This document shows, one piece after another, positions 25,063-35,548 of a stretch of 64,000 nucleotides of DNA. This stretch comes from Polytrichum commune (taxonomy: Eukaryota; Streptophyta; Polytrichopsida; Polytrichales; Polytrichaceae), in assembly GCA_950295325.1 (NCBI GenBank), contig OX485804.1, positions 10,666,001-10,730,000 on the forward strand, written 5' to 3'. Every line of letters begins with the position of its first letter. The stretch's first letter is position 1. Both the position numbers and the translations under genes were made by a program. The notes below the pieces were generated by a model, which worked only from the letters and a program-made list of their open reading frames with translations, was not told the origin of the DNA and searched no databases.

Positions 25063-27788
25063 ATAGATCTGGCTTCATTTTAGGCACTTCCAACTCCAAA
25101 TGTAACTTTGAATGTTGTATCAGATAACAAACCACCATGGTGTAGTCTCAGGGGGGGGGGCAATGTGTTAAAAAGTTAAGGATATAGGTGCGAACAACCA
25201 CTATTTTATAGGGGGGTATTACTTTCAATTCTCTTCTTTTTTTTCACATGCTATCATTATGCAAATTTCTACTTTGGGTTAATAGAAAAATGGCTTGCAT
25301 TACTTATAATTCCAAATTACCTATTATTCCATACCCTATAGTACTTTAAAGATGTCCAATGTCATTTTTGATACCCTATATTACTCTGAAGTCCAATTAT
25401 AAAATTTTGCCCCCATGTTTTTAAAATACCCTATCATTTGTTCGCACGTATATTGCTACTCCAACCAATGACTACCCCCCCCCCCCCCGAGGGTGTAGTT
25501 AGCAATTGCAAATCACCAAGAACGTCTTTCCAAGTTTCATAATCTAAGTTGACATGCACAAATCACGGGAGGTCATAGTGCATATATTGATTCTCTCTAA
25601 CTCTCAAAGGATATAAGAAAGAATCCCTTGTTGGGACAACTTTATTCCAAACATGTATTCCAATCTCACCATAAGACATCTCCTTTGGTTCACCACTCTT
25701 AGCTACAACCCTTGCTATATACGACTCAACTTTGGTTTATAATCCAAGCACCACTTTTCCAATCACGATCCGGGTGGTCTTTCAGATTTCAACTCAAATA
25801 GTGTCAATAATCACACATATAATCATTTGATTATGATCAATTTAAGGCACTTGGAACTTGAGGTAAATAATTTGGACATGTTTTCTATGTGTTTAACATC
25901 TTTACATGTTTGTATCACTCCCTCACATACAAACTTGTTTGAATTGGGGGGGGGGGGGTGTATGTCTCTTGAAACTATCGAGTATCTTCAAAATAAAGGT
26001 CATTTTTTATGTTGCGCTTCATAATATTAACATGTCGTATCTTAGTATAAATGCTCGCATACTAAAGGCATTTCTTTAATCCAATGCCTAGGGACATTTT
26101 TGGGCATGATCGATCAACATTCTAGTGTCACCACTGAGTCCAAACAATAGCATGTTGTGATCTTTCGGTTTTTATTCTTTGATTTGAGGTATATACTATA
26201 GATCTTCTAAAACGATTAGTTATTTTCCTAAAGTCTTGGACTTCAACCGGGTTATTTCTCAATCTCAATCGGTTCGTTTGTAACTAGAGTAGAGGCATCT
26301 ATGACCAATCACTTAGGAGATTATGTGCCCGATTTGGAGATGTTTAAGGCGGTGTAAATTTTTTTCCCATCTAGGAAGATTAAAATCAAGAGGATTGCAA
26401 ATTCTTTGGTAATTTTATTCCTTAAATTGAGAATATTATGATTTTTGGAAGCCAAAAGTTGGCCCGAAAATATTACCAATTTCTCAAGTTTGCCATAACA
26501 ACTCATTATAACCACCCATTCCTCCTCACTCTAGCACTCAAAACCAAGACATGCGTCATGGCACATTGGCTCTAGCCCGATCGAAATTTCAATACCCTAT
26601 ACGACTAGTCAATGAACACAATAATCATCCTTTTGACAATGAATAGGATATTCATATGAGCAAAAATCATTAGGAAAGTGGCGATGGCTAAACCATCTCG
26701 TGCTAATAACATGTTTTATACTCTAGGAGAAGTGGGGTAGTAAGAAAAAGTAAACATTCAAGACACAACTAAGATAAATGTACCAACAATATTCCAACAA
26801 AACAATCATACAAACATCTATATTTGAGTGATAGTTCATTAAGCATAGAGAGAGGTGTGTTTAAAAGAGATTGAACTACATACTCAAAGTATACCAACCA
26901 TTCCATATTCAACAGTCAACATGACTGGAAGGACTTAATTGATCACTCGATGAACACGAGAAACTTCACTTTGATATTGAATAAGGATTTTACATGCATT
27001 GGACTTTAAAAAGCACGAGACAAACTGACTATGAACACAATTTGGTTTGGTTTTGAGAATCATTTCGCACTAATCGCGGGTTATATATATCCTAAGAGAA
27101 GTGGATGTAGAGAGAAAAAAGTATCTAAATAACACGCATCCATCCATCCACCTTCAATGAGGGTCGGCTCTCTCTTTTGTGTATCACGAAGCGACCCCAC
27201 CGATGCGTCCAAAGAGATGGCCTACTACGGTCACGGTCGTCAAAATATATTGTGGGAATATTACCCTTTCTTTTGAGGCTAAATAAGCAAAGCTAATTCC
27301 CTTTCCAAGCTCCCTCCACAAGGTGAGGAGCGAGCGATGGCCACCGATGTGGAATGAGAGCTTTTTTAAATGCCAAAACCATAATGATTCAAAAGCCGTA
27401 GTAGGGACACACTTGTCGTGGTTTGGTTGATGGCGGTGGGCCAACGGGACCCAACTTGCATTTGCACTTTATTCCAACGTCCCGGGATTATGACCCCATG
27501 CTCATATCATGTATGTATGCGGCAACCCGACATGAATTCAAAGTTGTCCTAAGTTAGCTAGGGAACTTCTAGTGGGTCGGTGGGGGTTAAATCACGGTGA
27601 ACTTCAAGTTCCTCTCAACACATATATATACCATAGGCATATAGTAGGTGGAGGAAAATCCAATTAATGTGTCAAAAGTTGGTCCAACACTTTACAATTA
27701 ATAACTATAAAGCATTTACACTATTTCCGGGGATTATTTTGAGGGACAAAAACTAGGTTTGTTCACCTATATCCAAACATGTGTAGTA
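25063..27788. other. Gene-free stretch with G/C tracts
   Basis: Runs of G or C of ten or more bases occur at about 25149, 25486 and 25946. A fragment of the CCGGTT/GATTCCTC repeat lies at 26165-26290. No protein frame is convincing. Confidence 0.4.
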
Positions 27789-28393
27789 CAGTCTACCCTC
27801 TATAAATGTTAACCCTTGGGAGTGGATCAAAGTTAACATTTATAGAGGTGTTAACAGTTAACAATTCTAAAATTATTTTTTTGAGCAATATACAAATCTT
27901 AACATTTATAAATATAAGCAATTGTGAAGAGTCCTTGTGAGAGAATACCATTCATAAAATTGCAAACCCAATCAAAACTTTATTCAATATCAAGTTTACA
28001 AATCACGGGTGAAGTATGAATCAATGGTTCTTTGGTGAGATTCATTTGCATGCACAACTTGCAAATATTTCTCAATCTGCACCAACAAACCCACATACTT
28101 GGACACATCACATGAACATGATTCCATGTACCTTCTAATGATACCAAAACTAGATTGCAAGTCACTATAAGATGGAATGGGTTCCACCTCACACTCCTCT
28201 CCCTCACAATCATATTATGGTTGTATTTCATTCGTTAACATTTATAGAGTCAAATTTACAAAGAAGGGAGTACCATTTTGTTAACAATTAACACATTTAA
28301 CATTTATAGTGTGCAATATGTGGGGAGTAGAAGAAAGTTAACATTTAGAGAGGGTTAACACTTATAGGTGTAACATTTATAGAGGGTGGAATG
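27789..28393. mobile_element. pogo/Emigrant-like element (Tc1/mariner superfamily)
   Basis: The left end CAGTCTACCCTCTATAAATG and the complement of the right end CATTCCACCCTCTATAAATG are inverted, each followed by TTA and flanked by TA (27787-27788 and 28394-28395). Second inverted blocks AGTTAACATTTATAGAGG (27833-27850) and AAGTTAACATTTAGAGAGGG (28333-28352) lie just inside. The CAGT...CCTCTATAAAT pattern and TA target are what is known for plant Emigrant/pogo elements. The interior holds the end of a transposase frame on the minus strand. Confidence 0.7.
27996..28217 (-). pseudogene. Remnant of pogo/Tigger-type transposase C-terminus
   Basis: An open frame of about 73 codons ends at a stop at 27996-27998. 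It contains SYSDLQSSFGIIRRYMESC, VSKYVGLLVQIEKYL and finally HQRTIDSYFTRDL. The amphipathic IRRY...IEKYL stretch and the closing QxTIDSYF resemble the tail of pogo/Tigger (CENP-B-like) transposases, which often end in a QTTI-x-x-FF-type motif. The DNA-binding and DDE domains are absent. A stop lies directly upstream, so this is an internally deleted derivative. The family assignment is from memory of motif shape, supported by the flanking pogo-like ends. Confidence 0.5.
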
Positions 28394-28405
28394 TAGGTGT
28401 GCAGA

Positions 28406-28406
<1 letters not shown>

Positions 28407-28442
<36 letters not shown>
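28407..28442. repeat. (TG)n microsatellite
   Basis: About 18 uninterrupted TG units starting 14 bases after the right end of the pogo-like element. Confidence 0.97.
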
Positions 28443-28446
<4 letters not shown>

Positions 28447-31029
28447 ATAAGATTTAGTTTGTAACCCCTCCATGTCAGGTGTCCACAATCCATGTGGGAT
28501 TTGTAAATTTGAGAGGTGAAGCTCCTATGGTCCTCTTGTATGTATTTGTTTGTATTTTTCATATGAAAACTTTCAACCAAAAAGTACTCGCTGGAAGTGG
28601 TATTATTTTGATGTCCAAGTTTGAATATTCTTTGCACAATCAAGCTCCAAAAATATGTTTAATAACATGTTTCCTTTTCAAACCTCCTCTACCTCTTGAA
28701 CATGCTTGCTCAACTATGTTTATATCCTTTGACACAAAATCTACAAATCACAAAACCAAATCTTTTTGGAGGTGGTGCTTTGGTTCACATCATGATTTTT
28801 CTTAGTCGGACACATTCCAAATATGTGCAAGTTTTGTGTGTAATTGAGGTCCAAAAAAGTATCAAGGACATAGACCGAGTTCTTAACACACAACCTTGTA
28901 ATGTCACATGACCCAATATTGTTGGGGATGACTTAGGATGACCTTGAATAGAATGTGAACCCCTCCTCCACATAATGTTTGGTAATGAACTATCAACACT
29001 ACTCAATCTTGTGTGAAGTGAAAATTTTCATTATATTCAATAATCATGTCGATTATTTATATTAAAATAAGAAAATATGTCTATAATCTCCAAATTCATG
29101 CGGTATTTAAGGTTGGAAATATTTTGTCCCAATTGGCTATCCGGCTACTGTAGAAGCATTAAAGTTGACAAAATCTTTGTGTTTTATTGTTGTCATATGT
29201 TTGAAGAGCAAAATATGTGGCCATGTTCAAGTGAGCACTTTTAACCTTATGTATATATTTTGGTTGTTGGATTGGCTTAGGGTTGTTTCATCTAAGCAAT
29301 TGTGAATTACAAAAATTCTCATATTTACTCCTAAATGCAATTGGGTTAATCATGATCCCAATATTCTATAGAAAACATTTGGTTTGGGAGTATAATTCAT
29401 GGGTTTTGACCACATCTTCAATAAACATGCTTAATGGGATTGATGACCACTAGGATGCACATTAATTTGCGCAATTTGGTGTTGCAATCTAGGCCAAGCA
29501 AATTTTTGAGATTTCACATGCCATCACAAGTTTTTGCATGGCAAGTTTTGGCCAATTGGGTTGAATTTTTGTGTGATAGTAATGGTTAGGATTTGAAGAT
29601 TATCTACCAATGGGAATTTCCAATTTCATATTTTTTGAATGTCTATCCAATTAGACAAAATTTTGGACTCAATGAAGGCAACATATATTGTTAGGTCATT
29701 GCGAGCATTGCAAAAGAAATACATTCAAGTGAATTGTTGATTTTAGAAAGGATTTTTTTTTGTAGTGAATTGATATTGAGACAACGAAAAGATATCCCAT
29801 AGTTTTCTCATATTTAATAATTTTGATAGAAAATTTGTCACTTTTTTCACTTCCAAAAAGTCGCCAATGTTGCCCGTTTCATACCACCTCCTAACATATT
29901 AGCATAATCTACCTATATATGACATACATACAATCATAGGAATTTAATAGACAACAAGCAGCTCACATCAGTAAAATTGAATTCCACTAAATATGCATCG
30001 CATGCCTTCAACAATTACGTAAACCCAGTCAATAAATTCATTTGTTTTCAACCCAAAAATGCTAAAGTGCATTTAGGGTTTGATGATTACATGGTGGTAT
30101 GTGTCAATCACACATACAATTCAAGGCAATGTTAGTGAGGCAACCACCTTCACATGCTCTACCAATATCACGAGGCACAACTCCAAATGGAGCATAGTAA
30201 AGAGTCCATAAGAAATCCAAATGCCTAAGAAGCCCAATTGTGCCAATACATGTATTTTTGTGAGCTTTGTGGGTTGAGTTTGATCCTCAATTTTGTTTCT
30301 TTGATTTGAATGTGTGGGTGAATTTGTATTTTTTAAAATCACACCATAATGTTTTGTGGCATTTCTTTTAAAGTGCATACCAATCGGACTCCAACCTCGT
30401 GTTCATGATTGGGCATGGGCACGTGCCTCATGCTTGCACCTTCTCGGCGAAAGGACAAGTGTGTATCTTCCTCAATACATTTAGTTCTTTCACCAATTTT
30501 TTTTCCGTCAAATTTGTTGCATTATTTGGGCTAAATCGACTGTTGGGATGCACAATATGTGCTCATGAAATACTTACCCCAAAACAAACAAAGGGCTAAT
30601 CTCCAACATTGTCTAGGTTGCATAGTAGGGCTTCGAAATCTCAAAATGTGGCTATATCTTAATCTAAAGTTGCATGTGCTTGGAAATCTTGAAAGCATTC
30701 CAATGGTGCATTGCTTGTCTCCATTGGTGCCCAAATGCATGCAACTTGATAAAGAAAATCATGCTAGAAAAATTCCACATTATGGGACATCTTATCACTT
30801 ATTTCTTAATTCCACATGAAAATACTAGAATGACTCGAGGTTTTAAGGTACAAGTCACCTATATGACCTAAACATCTACACCGTTGGATTTAGCATCCAA
30901 TAGCTAAATGTGGCCTTTGAAATTGTCAAATTTTACTCATTGATCAGAAAATTAATCCATGTAATTTTGAGGAGACCAATAGTGGTAGGCATTTAGGAAT
31001 TAATATCTCATTCTCATTATATTAAGAAT
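28443..31029. other. Gene-free stretch
   Basis: Several overlapping frames of 60-108 codons exist (for example 28479-28805 plus, 30121-30378 minus). They lie in different phases with no recognisable motif. I support no gene. Confidence 0.35.
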
Positions 31030-31840
31030 GTTGTCTTTTGAAAACCTAGTTGGCACCATGCCATGCTTTTGCTTGGTGGTAGTTTGGAGAGGGATGGTAA
31101 GTCTAGTGTAAGAAATGAAATGGAGTCAATTTTGAAAAGCTTGGGAAGCGAGAAGGTGATAAGGGAATGCAATGTCACGTTGAATGATATTTCTCAATCT
31201 CCACAAGATTTGTGTTTTCATGTCATGCACTATAGATGGAACAGAAACTACGATCCATTTGATTTCAATAACAAGCTTGATTGGCTAGACTAAAATGCAC
31301 ATGGATCAACAATATTCAAATGAAAGTATAAGAGTATTAGATATCATGTTATGAACGTCAAGTCTTGTTTTGTGTAGCTTGGGAAGACTCAATAAATAAC
31401 ATCAATTTTTCAAACACCATGAAAGCAAAATCTAAGCGCAAAGGCCCATGGAGACCTCTTCATTGGCAATATGGGATCTTTGGAAAGAAAATTATGTTCT
31501 AACTTAACAAACTTTCTAGAATTTTGTTGCTTTTTGAGAAAGATCATGTTGTGGCCTATTTGGGTGGAAATGGATGATCACATGTTTAACAACAACATAT
31601 GGGACAGTAAGAAAACTAAATAAATGTTATGGCAACGCTTGCTTGAGAATGCTAGGAATGCATGGAAGGCCACTCACAAAGAAACATACAAGGCGACCAA
31701 TTACATTGATCTTCTTGGAGATTATGACAAAATATGGGGAGGAAACAAGCTTCTCTATCACAACAAGAACATTAGAACTATGCATTGGAATGTCAAAGCG
31801 CCTAATGTTGGCTTAGTCAACCATGGTTAGGATGTATACA
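31030..31840 (+). pseudogene. LINE fragment: C-terminal region, plus strand
   Basis: From about 31520 the frame reads FCCFLRKIMLWPIWVEMDDH, then MFNNNIWDSKKTK, a stop, MLWQRLLENARNAWKATHKE and TYKATNYIDLLGDYDKIWGG. This follows the same order as the WFFLRGGLPWIIW...NDMVFN...WGVKNLI region of the copies at 51498-52586 and 21425-22385, but is more diverged. The open frame at 31063-31293 may be more upstream LINE sequence or unrelated. Frameshifts and stops are present. Confidence 0.5.
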
Positions 31841-31994
31841 ATTGGTTTTACCAAGTGCATCCAAGAGAGTCCACCAAACTCTCTTTAACATGTCATTGGC
31901 GATCTTGTAATGGTTATCAACGTTGGAATAAAAGTTTCAATTATCTCCAAAACAAAACAAATTCCTCAAACAAATATACACTATCATTTCAATG

Positions 31995-32356
31995 TGCACT
32001 CTAAACTCCATAATATTCACCTCCTTAATGTCACTCCTCCTCTTATATCCCAAAACCCCAGGGAACGAATGTTTTCAGTTTAAATTTCACTCTTTGTTGC
32101 CATATTTCCCTCCCATATGTCATGGGTTTTGATATTAAAACAAACCACCGAATAATTCAAACCACACGCTTGCATATGTCACATTGCCATCATCGTAAGT
32201 ATCGTCATTATTGCAATGTCGACTTTGTGTTATTCCATAATGTTATATCCTAAACTATTTTTTTTTAATCATGCATTCATGTTAACACTATAGAATTCCT
32301 TAATATCACATGCACGTTGGTTGCTACAATTGTGATATTACGGAGTTTAGAGTGTA
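31995..32356. mobile_element. MITE with CACTCTAAACTCC ends, copy 1
   Basis: The left end TGCACTCTAAACTCCATAAT and the complement of the right end TACACTCTAAACTCCGTAAT are inverted. The whole interior (CACCTCCTTAATGTCACTCC, CATGGGTTTTGA, TGTTATTCCATAATGT, GAATTCCTTAATATCAC) matches 43346-43706 at nearly identical length. TA at the right, and TG in place of TA at the left, suggest a TA target. Confidence 0.75.
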
Positions 32357-32407
32357 CCTAGTAGTGGCTATTACAAGATACTGGAATAGTTGATGTTGCA
32401 CAACTAA

Positions 32408-32896
32408 GGGCCACTTCACACACGAGACTAAAAGCCCATGACTAGTACACTTCAAGCACTCTCTTTGGTGGAAAAGGCGGAGCCGGTCCAAGTTCGCTTC
32501 ACACTACATTTGAGGGACCAATGAATGCAAGATGGATGTAAAGTCTACATGGATTCCTACATGGCATCGAATAAATCATGTTTCCTAATCACTTGGACTA
32601 CTTTCAAAACCACCTCCTGGAGGTAGGCCTAACACAAAACCGGGAGACCATGGCACTCTAAACACTCACAACCGTTGGTTTATTCTATTTTAATATTTGC
32701 GAGGACCTGCATGAATAGAAATTCATTGAAATAGCATTTGGTTGAGGGCCCGGTCACATATGACTTCACAGTAAACTTGAGGGTCCGTGACCACACTACA
32801 TGATTTTGGGGGTGTCTTGGGATGGCCTTTGGACACTTTCATTTGGGCTCTCACAATTTAATGGTCACGGCTCTTGGCTCGTGTGTGAAGTGGCCC
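32408..32896. mobile_element. PIF/Harbinger-like MITE, about 490 bp, with TAA duplication
   Basis: It starts GGGCCACTTCACACACGAGA and ends CTCGTGTGTGAAGTGGCCC, with TAA directly outside each end (32405-32407 and 32897-32899). It is the cleanest copy of the family also seen at 5567-6066 and, inverted, at 48910-49410. No coding content. Confidence 0.8.
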
Positions 32897-33495
32897 TAAT
32901 AAGCTGCATTTGTTGTTGTCATGACGCTTGGATAATTAAGTTACAATGCTAATCTTAGGTGTGATGTTGGGTGTAAACACTCATAGAGTAGACCTAACAA
33001 ATAGTCAAACACCTAATCCAATCATTATATAGTAACTAACCTCTTTGACCTCAAAATCAATCAACAAAATGAGAGTGCAATGAAAGTGAAGTTGACATTT
33101 TGGCCTTGGCTAAGTTGGACTTCTGTCTCAAAAAAAATGAAAAAATGAAAAAAATGAAAAAAGTGAAGTTGACTTTGAAAGTCCAAAAAGCCCAAACTTC
33201 CCATCCCTAAAACAGGCCCAAGAATACCCTGATGACCCTTCCATTATATACCATCTTAGTTGGCCATTTATTCCATGAACCTTTTTTTTTCCTTTTTTTT
33301 TAGACATAAAGCCAACACCAAGAATGAATCCATCAACTTTTTCTTTTCTTTTTTTAAGAATATTATTTATTTATTTTGAGAGTCATGGAATTATGCCAGA
33401 AACATACTTGAAAAACGATTGTTGAACATTATTTAAAGCTTCTTCATTCACATGAGTCTATACTATTTACAAATCGTACGGGAATAGGCCCCTAT
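32897..33495. other. Gene-free stretch with retroposon-like tail
   Basis: At 33100-33165 the words TTGGC...GTTGGACTTCTGTCTCAA run into an A-rich tail of GAAAAAAT units. The same words and tail occur at 63235-63305, suggesting the 3' end of a dispersed retroposon. No gene was seen. Confidence 0.35.
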
Positions 33496-33509
33496 TCTAA
33501 AAGGGGGGG
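33496..33509. repeat. Target-site duplication, left copy
   Basis: TCTAAAAGGGGGGG here matches TCTAAAAAA followed by nine G at 34067-34084, apart from homopolymer length. The two flank the inverted LINE fragment. Confidence 0.6.
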
Positions 33510-34066
33510 CTACTTTTTCTTTTCTCCACACATATGAAAGCAAACTCAGTTGCAAAATGAAAAGTCCAATCACCTCAAGTGAAACACAACAAAACAAGCG
33601 GACTTAAGAAATAATGCACACTTGGGGCCTAACTTTTCAAGTAACCACTAAATTGTTACAAGTAACAATAAGACCTTTGACACAAATCTTCAGTTGGCCT
33701 TTGGCTCAACAAATGTGATGCTATGCGGTTAAACATCGTTTGGCAACTCTTTGCTAAAAGAGGTAACCTTGGCCCTCGGAAATCTTTTTCAAAGATGCAA
33801 TGCCTCGTTGATCAACTTCTAAGTAATTCGTTAAAATTGTTCTGTCATATTTGGTTCTTCTTGAGGAGTGGTCTTTTGTGGATTATTTGGCGTCAATGAA
33901 ATGATATAGTTTTTAATGCTCTTTAATGGCCAGTGGAGAAAACACACCAAGTTGTGTGGGATTCCTTGCTTTGACTCTAGTAGTCTTGAGAGGCACTGGA
34001 CTTTTGCGGATTTGGAAAAAGCAGCAGTTGTTGCTTATGAGGATGTTCTTAAAATTTTTGACGATA
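33510..34066 (-). pseudogene. LINE insertion with 5' inversion
   Basis: From 33689 down to 33510 the minus strand gives KICVKGLIVTCNNLVVT, a stop, CIIS, a stop and a TTGCAACTGAGTTTGCTTTC tail. This is the LINE 3' end as in the two other minus copies. From 33690 to 34066 the plus strand gives LNIVWQLFAKRGNLGPRKSF, CHIWFFLRSGLLWIIWRQ and AAVVAYEDVLKIFDD, which lies immediately upstream of that segment in the other copies (AYQDVLNKFDSTWGVKNLI). The upstream part is therefore inverted with respect to the 3' part. It is dead: in-frame stops and a frameshift are present. Confidence 0.75.
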
Positions 34067-34084
34067 TCTAAAAAAGGGGGGGGG
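34067..34084. repeat. Target-site duplication, right copy
   Basis: Matches 33496-33509 apart from two extra A and two extra G. Confidence 0.6.
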
Positions 34085-34343
34085 ACTATGACTTGCCAAG
34101 TGTTTGTGGTCGAAGGTTTTGTTGTGACTTGTCCAACTGGTGTCAGGCCCCATGAGACAAATACATGGCTAGTTGTTTGGCTCACATGTTTTTACTTATT
34201 AAATTTCAATATTGTTTCAGTGATAGAACGTCACATGTTTGTTCACCCTTGCATAGTGAACAATAACCAGATTGAAAACTGTTCATTTTGCAAGAGTGGC
34301 CCAAAAAAATGAAAATCGATTCTTTTAAAATTCTCAACACCAA

Positions 34344-34551
34344 GGTCCAAGATGACCCTAAACTACTGGGTGATAGTGAAGACGTTCCCATTTCCGAATG
34401 GAGTGGTTGGCAGTTCGATTCCTGCTGTGAAATCTTCTCTCTACTTGACAAAATAAAAACCAGCTAGGTAGGTAGGATTCTTGAGCATGGTAAGGCCAAC
34501 AGGCTCAAATTCACGTCGGATTGCCCGACGTTGGTTATTTATTTATTTATT
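34344..34551 (+). mobile_element. SINE-like repeat with A and B boxes
   Basis: An A-box-like TAGTGAAGACG (34374-34384, fits TRGYNNARNNG) and a B-box-like GTTCGATTC (34413-34421, exact fit to GWTCRANNC) start 39 bases apart, as in tRNA-derived RNA polymerase III promoters. The body is shared with both arms of 7465-8408. The 3' end is TTGGTTATTTATTTATTTAT, a simple-repeat tail. Length is about 208 bp. It carries no coding capacity and would need LINE machinery to move. Confidence 0.55.
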
Positions 34552-34733
34552 CTCGACACTAAGGGTGCAACACCCTAGTGCCAAACAATGTTATGTTGTT
34601 TTGTTAGACTAGTATAATATGGGAGGTAGCTAGTGGAACACTTGGTTTCAATGCTTGCCAATGCATCGATACGTCTTTTTTGGTAGAATGTTACGATCAA
34701 AAAGTACACGATGCAAAAACTGGCATTTCATAG
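34552..34733. other. Short gene-free spacer
   Basis: Nothing was recognised between the SINE-like repeat and the palindrome. Confidence 0.4.
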
Positions 34734-34866
34734 CATTATTAAGTAGTGTGTGTCCATCCATGTGGGCCCTGAGAATATAACCACTTTGAATATGCACTAG
34801 CTGGCGCATCCCATGGTTATGTTCTCAGGGGGCCCACATGAACGAACGCACACTACTTAATAATGT
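34734..34866. repeat. Palindromic MITE-like hairpin, about 130 bp
   Basis: CATTATTAAGTAGTGTGTGT...CATGTGGGCCCTGAGAA at the left mirrors TTCTCAGGGGGCCCACATG...CACACTACTTAATAATG at the right, with a central loop of about 25 bases. The outer TTA/TAA pairs would fit a three-base target site. Confidence 0.8.
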
Positions 34867-35177
34867 TCTATCCTTGAAACATATATAGAAAAAACAAAAA
34901 TTGTATAAAATCTTAGAAGACAATATTTTCTGACATTACAATGATTATGTTGAAGGACTCTATTGTGTATTGATCCAAGAGTTGAAAAGAAGCCGTATTC
35001 AACTATGTAGAAATTTTGGTCACAAATACTTTATAAAATTCTCTAACATTTATGAAGCTTAGCCCACCTAATGCTGATCTCACCCTATTGTTGTTGTATT
35101 TGTTGTTATGTAGTGCAGCTCTTTATACACTAACCCACAATGATATGTAACGTAATTAAGCGAGCCTTAATCAACTA
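34867..35177. other. Gene-free stretch
   Basis: AT-rich sequence without recognisable features. Confidence 0.4.
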
Positions 35178-35330
35178 CACCGTTTATGGTATCTAGTGTC
35201 ACTTACTATTCGAAGTTATATAGTGCTATAATTGTTTATTGAGAATGTAATATTTTACCAAGAAAAGTCTTATTATGTTTATAGGAAGAAGTTCTTGCAT
35301 TGCATGATTCTAAATAGCAAGTATATGGTG
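35178..35330. mobile_element. TA-site MITE, deletion derivative
   Basis: The left end CACCGTTTATGGTATCTAGT then GTCACTTACTATTCG is preceded by TA. The right part ends in ATATGGTG followed by the TA at 35331-35332, which is also the left TA of the next element. It appears to have lost much of its right half. Confidence 0.6.
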
Positions 35331-35332
35331 TA

Positions 35333-35548
35333 CACCGTTGATGGTATATAGTGCCACTTATTATTCGGGGTTAAGCATCACTACATTTTTTAATTTTTAT
35401 GTAAATTTTTACCAAGTAAAGATGTTATTGTTGTTTAATGTGCAAGCAACCAATGTGACCTTTGATTGTGAAAAATGAGGTGTAAATCATATAGTTAAAG
35501 CACTGTGTAATTCCATATAGTGAGTGACATCAAACATCATAAATGGTG
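35333..35548. mobile_element. TA-site MITE (TTAGTGTCAC family), 216 bp
   Basis: The left end CACCGTTGATGGTATATAGT and the complement of the right end CACCATTTATGATGTTTGAT are inverted and flanked by TA (35331-35332 and 35549-35550). The interior ACCAAGTAAAGATGTTATTG recurs at 41199-41418, which is of similar length. Confidence 0.75.

Noticed and set aside
34405-34430. Possible intact tRNA gene around GTTCGATTCC
   Set aside because: A T-arm-like hairpin exists, but no acceptor stem or anticodon arm can be closed. The sequence is a repeated SINE-like element.
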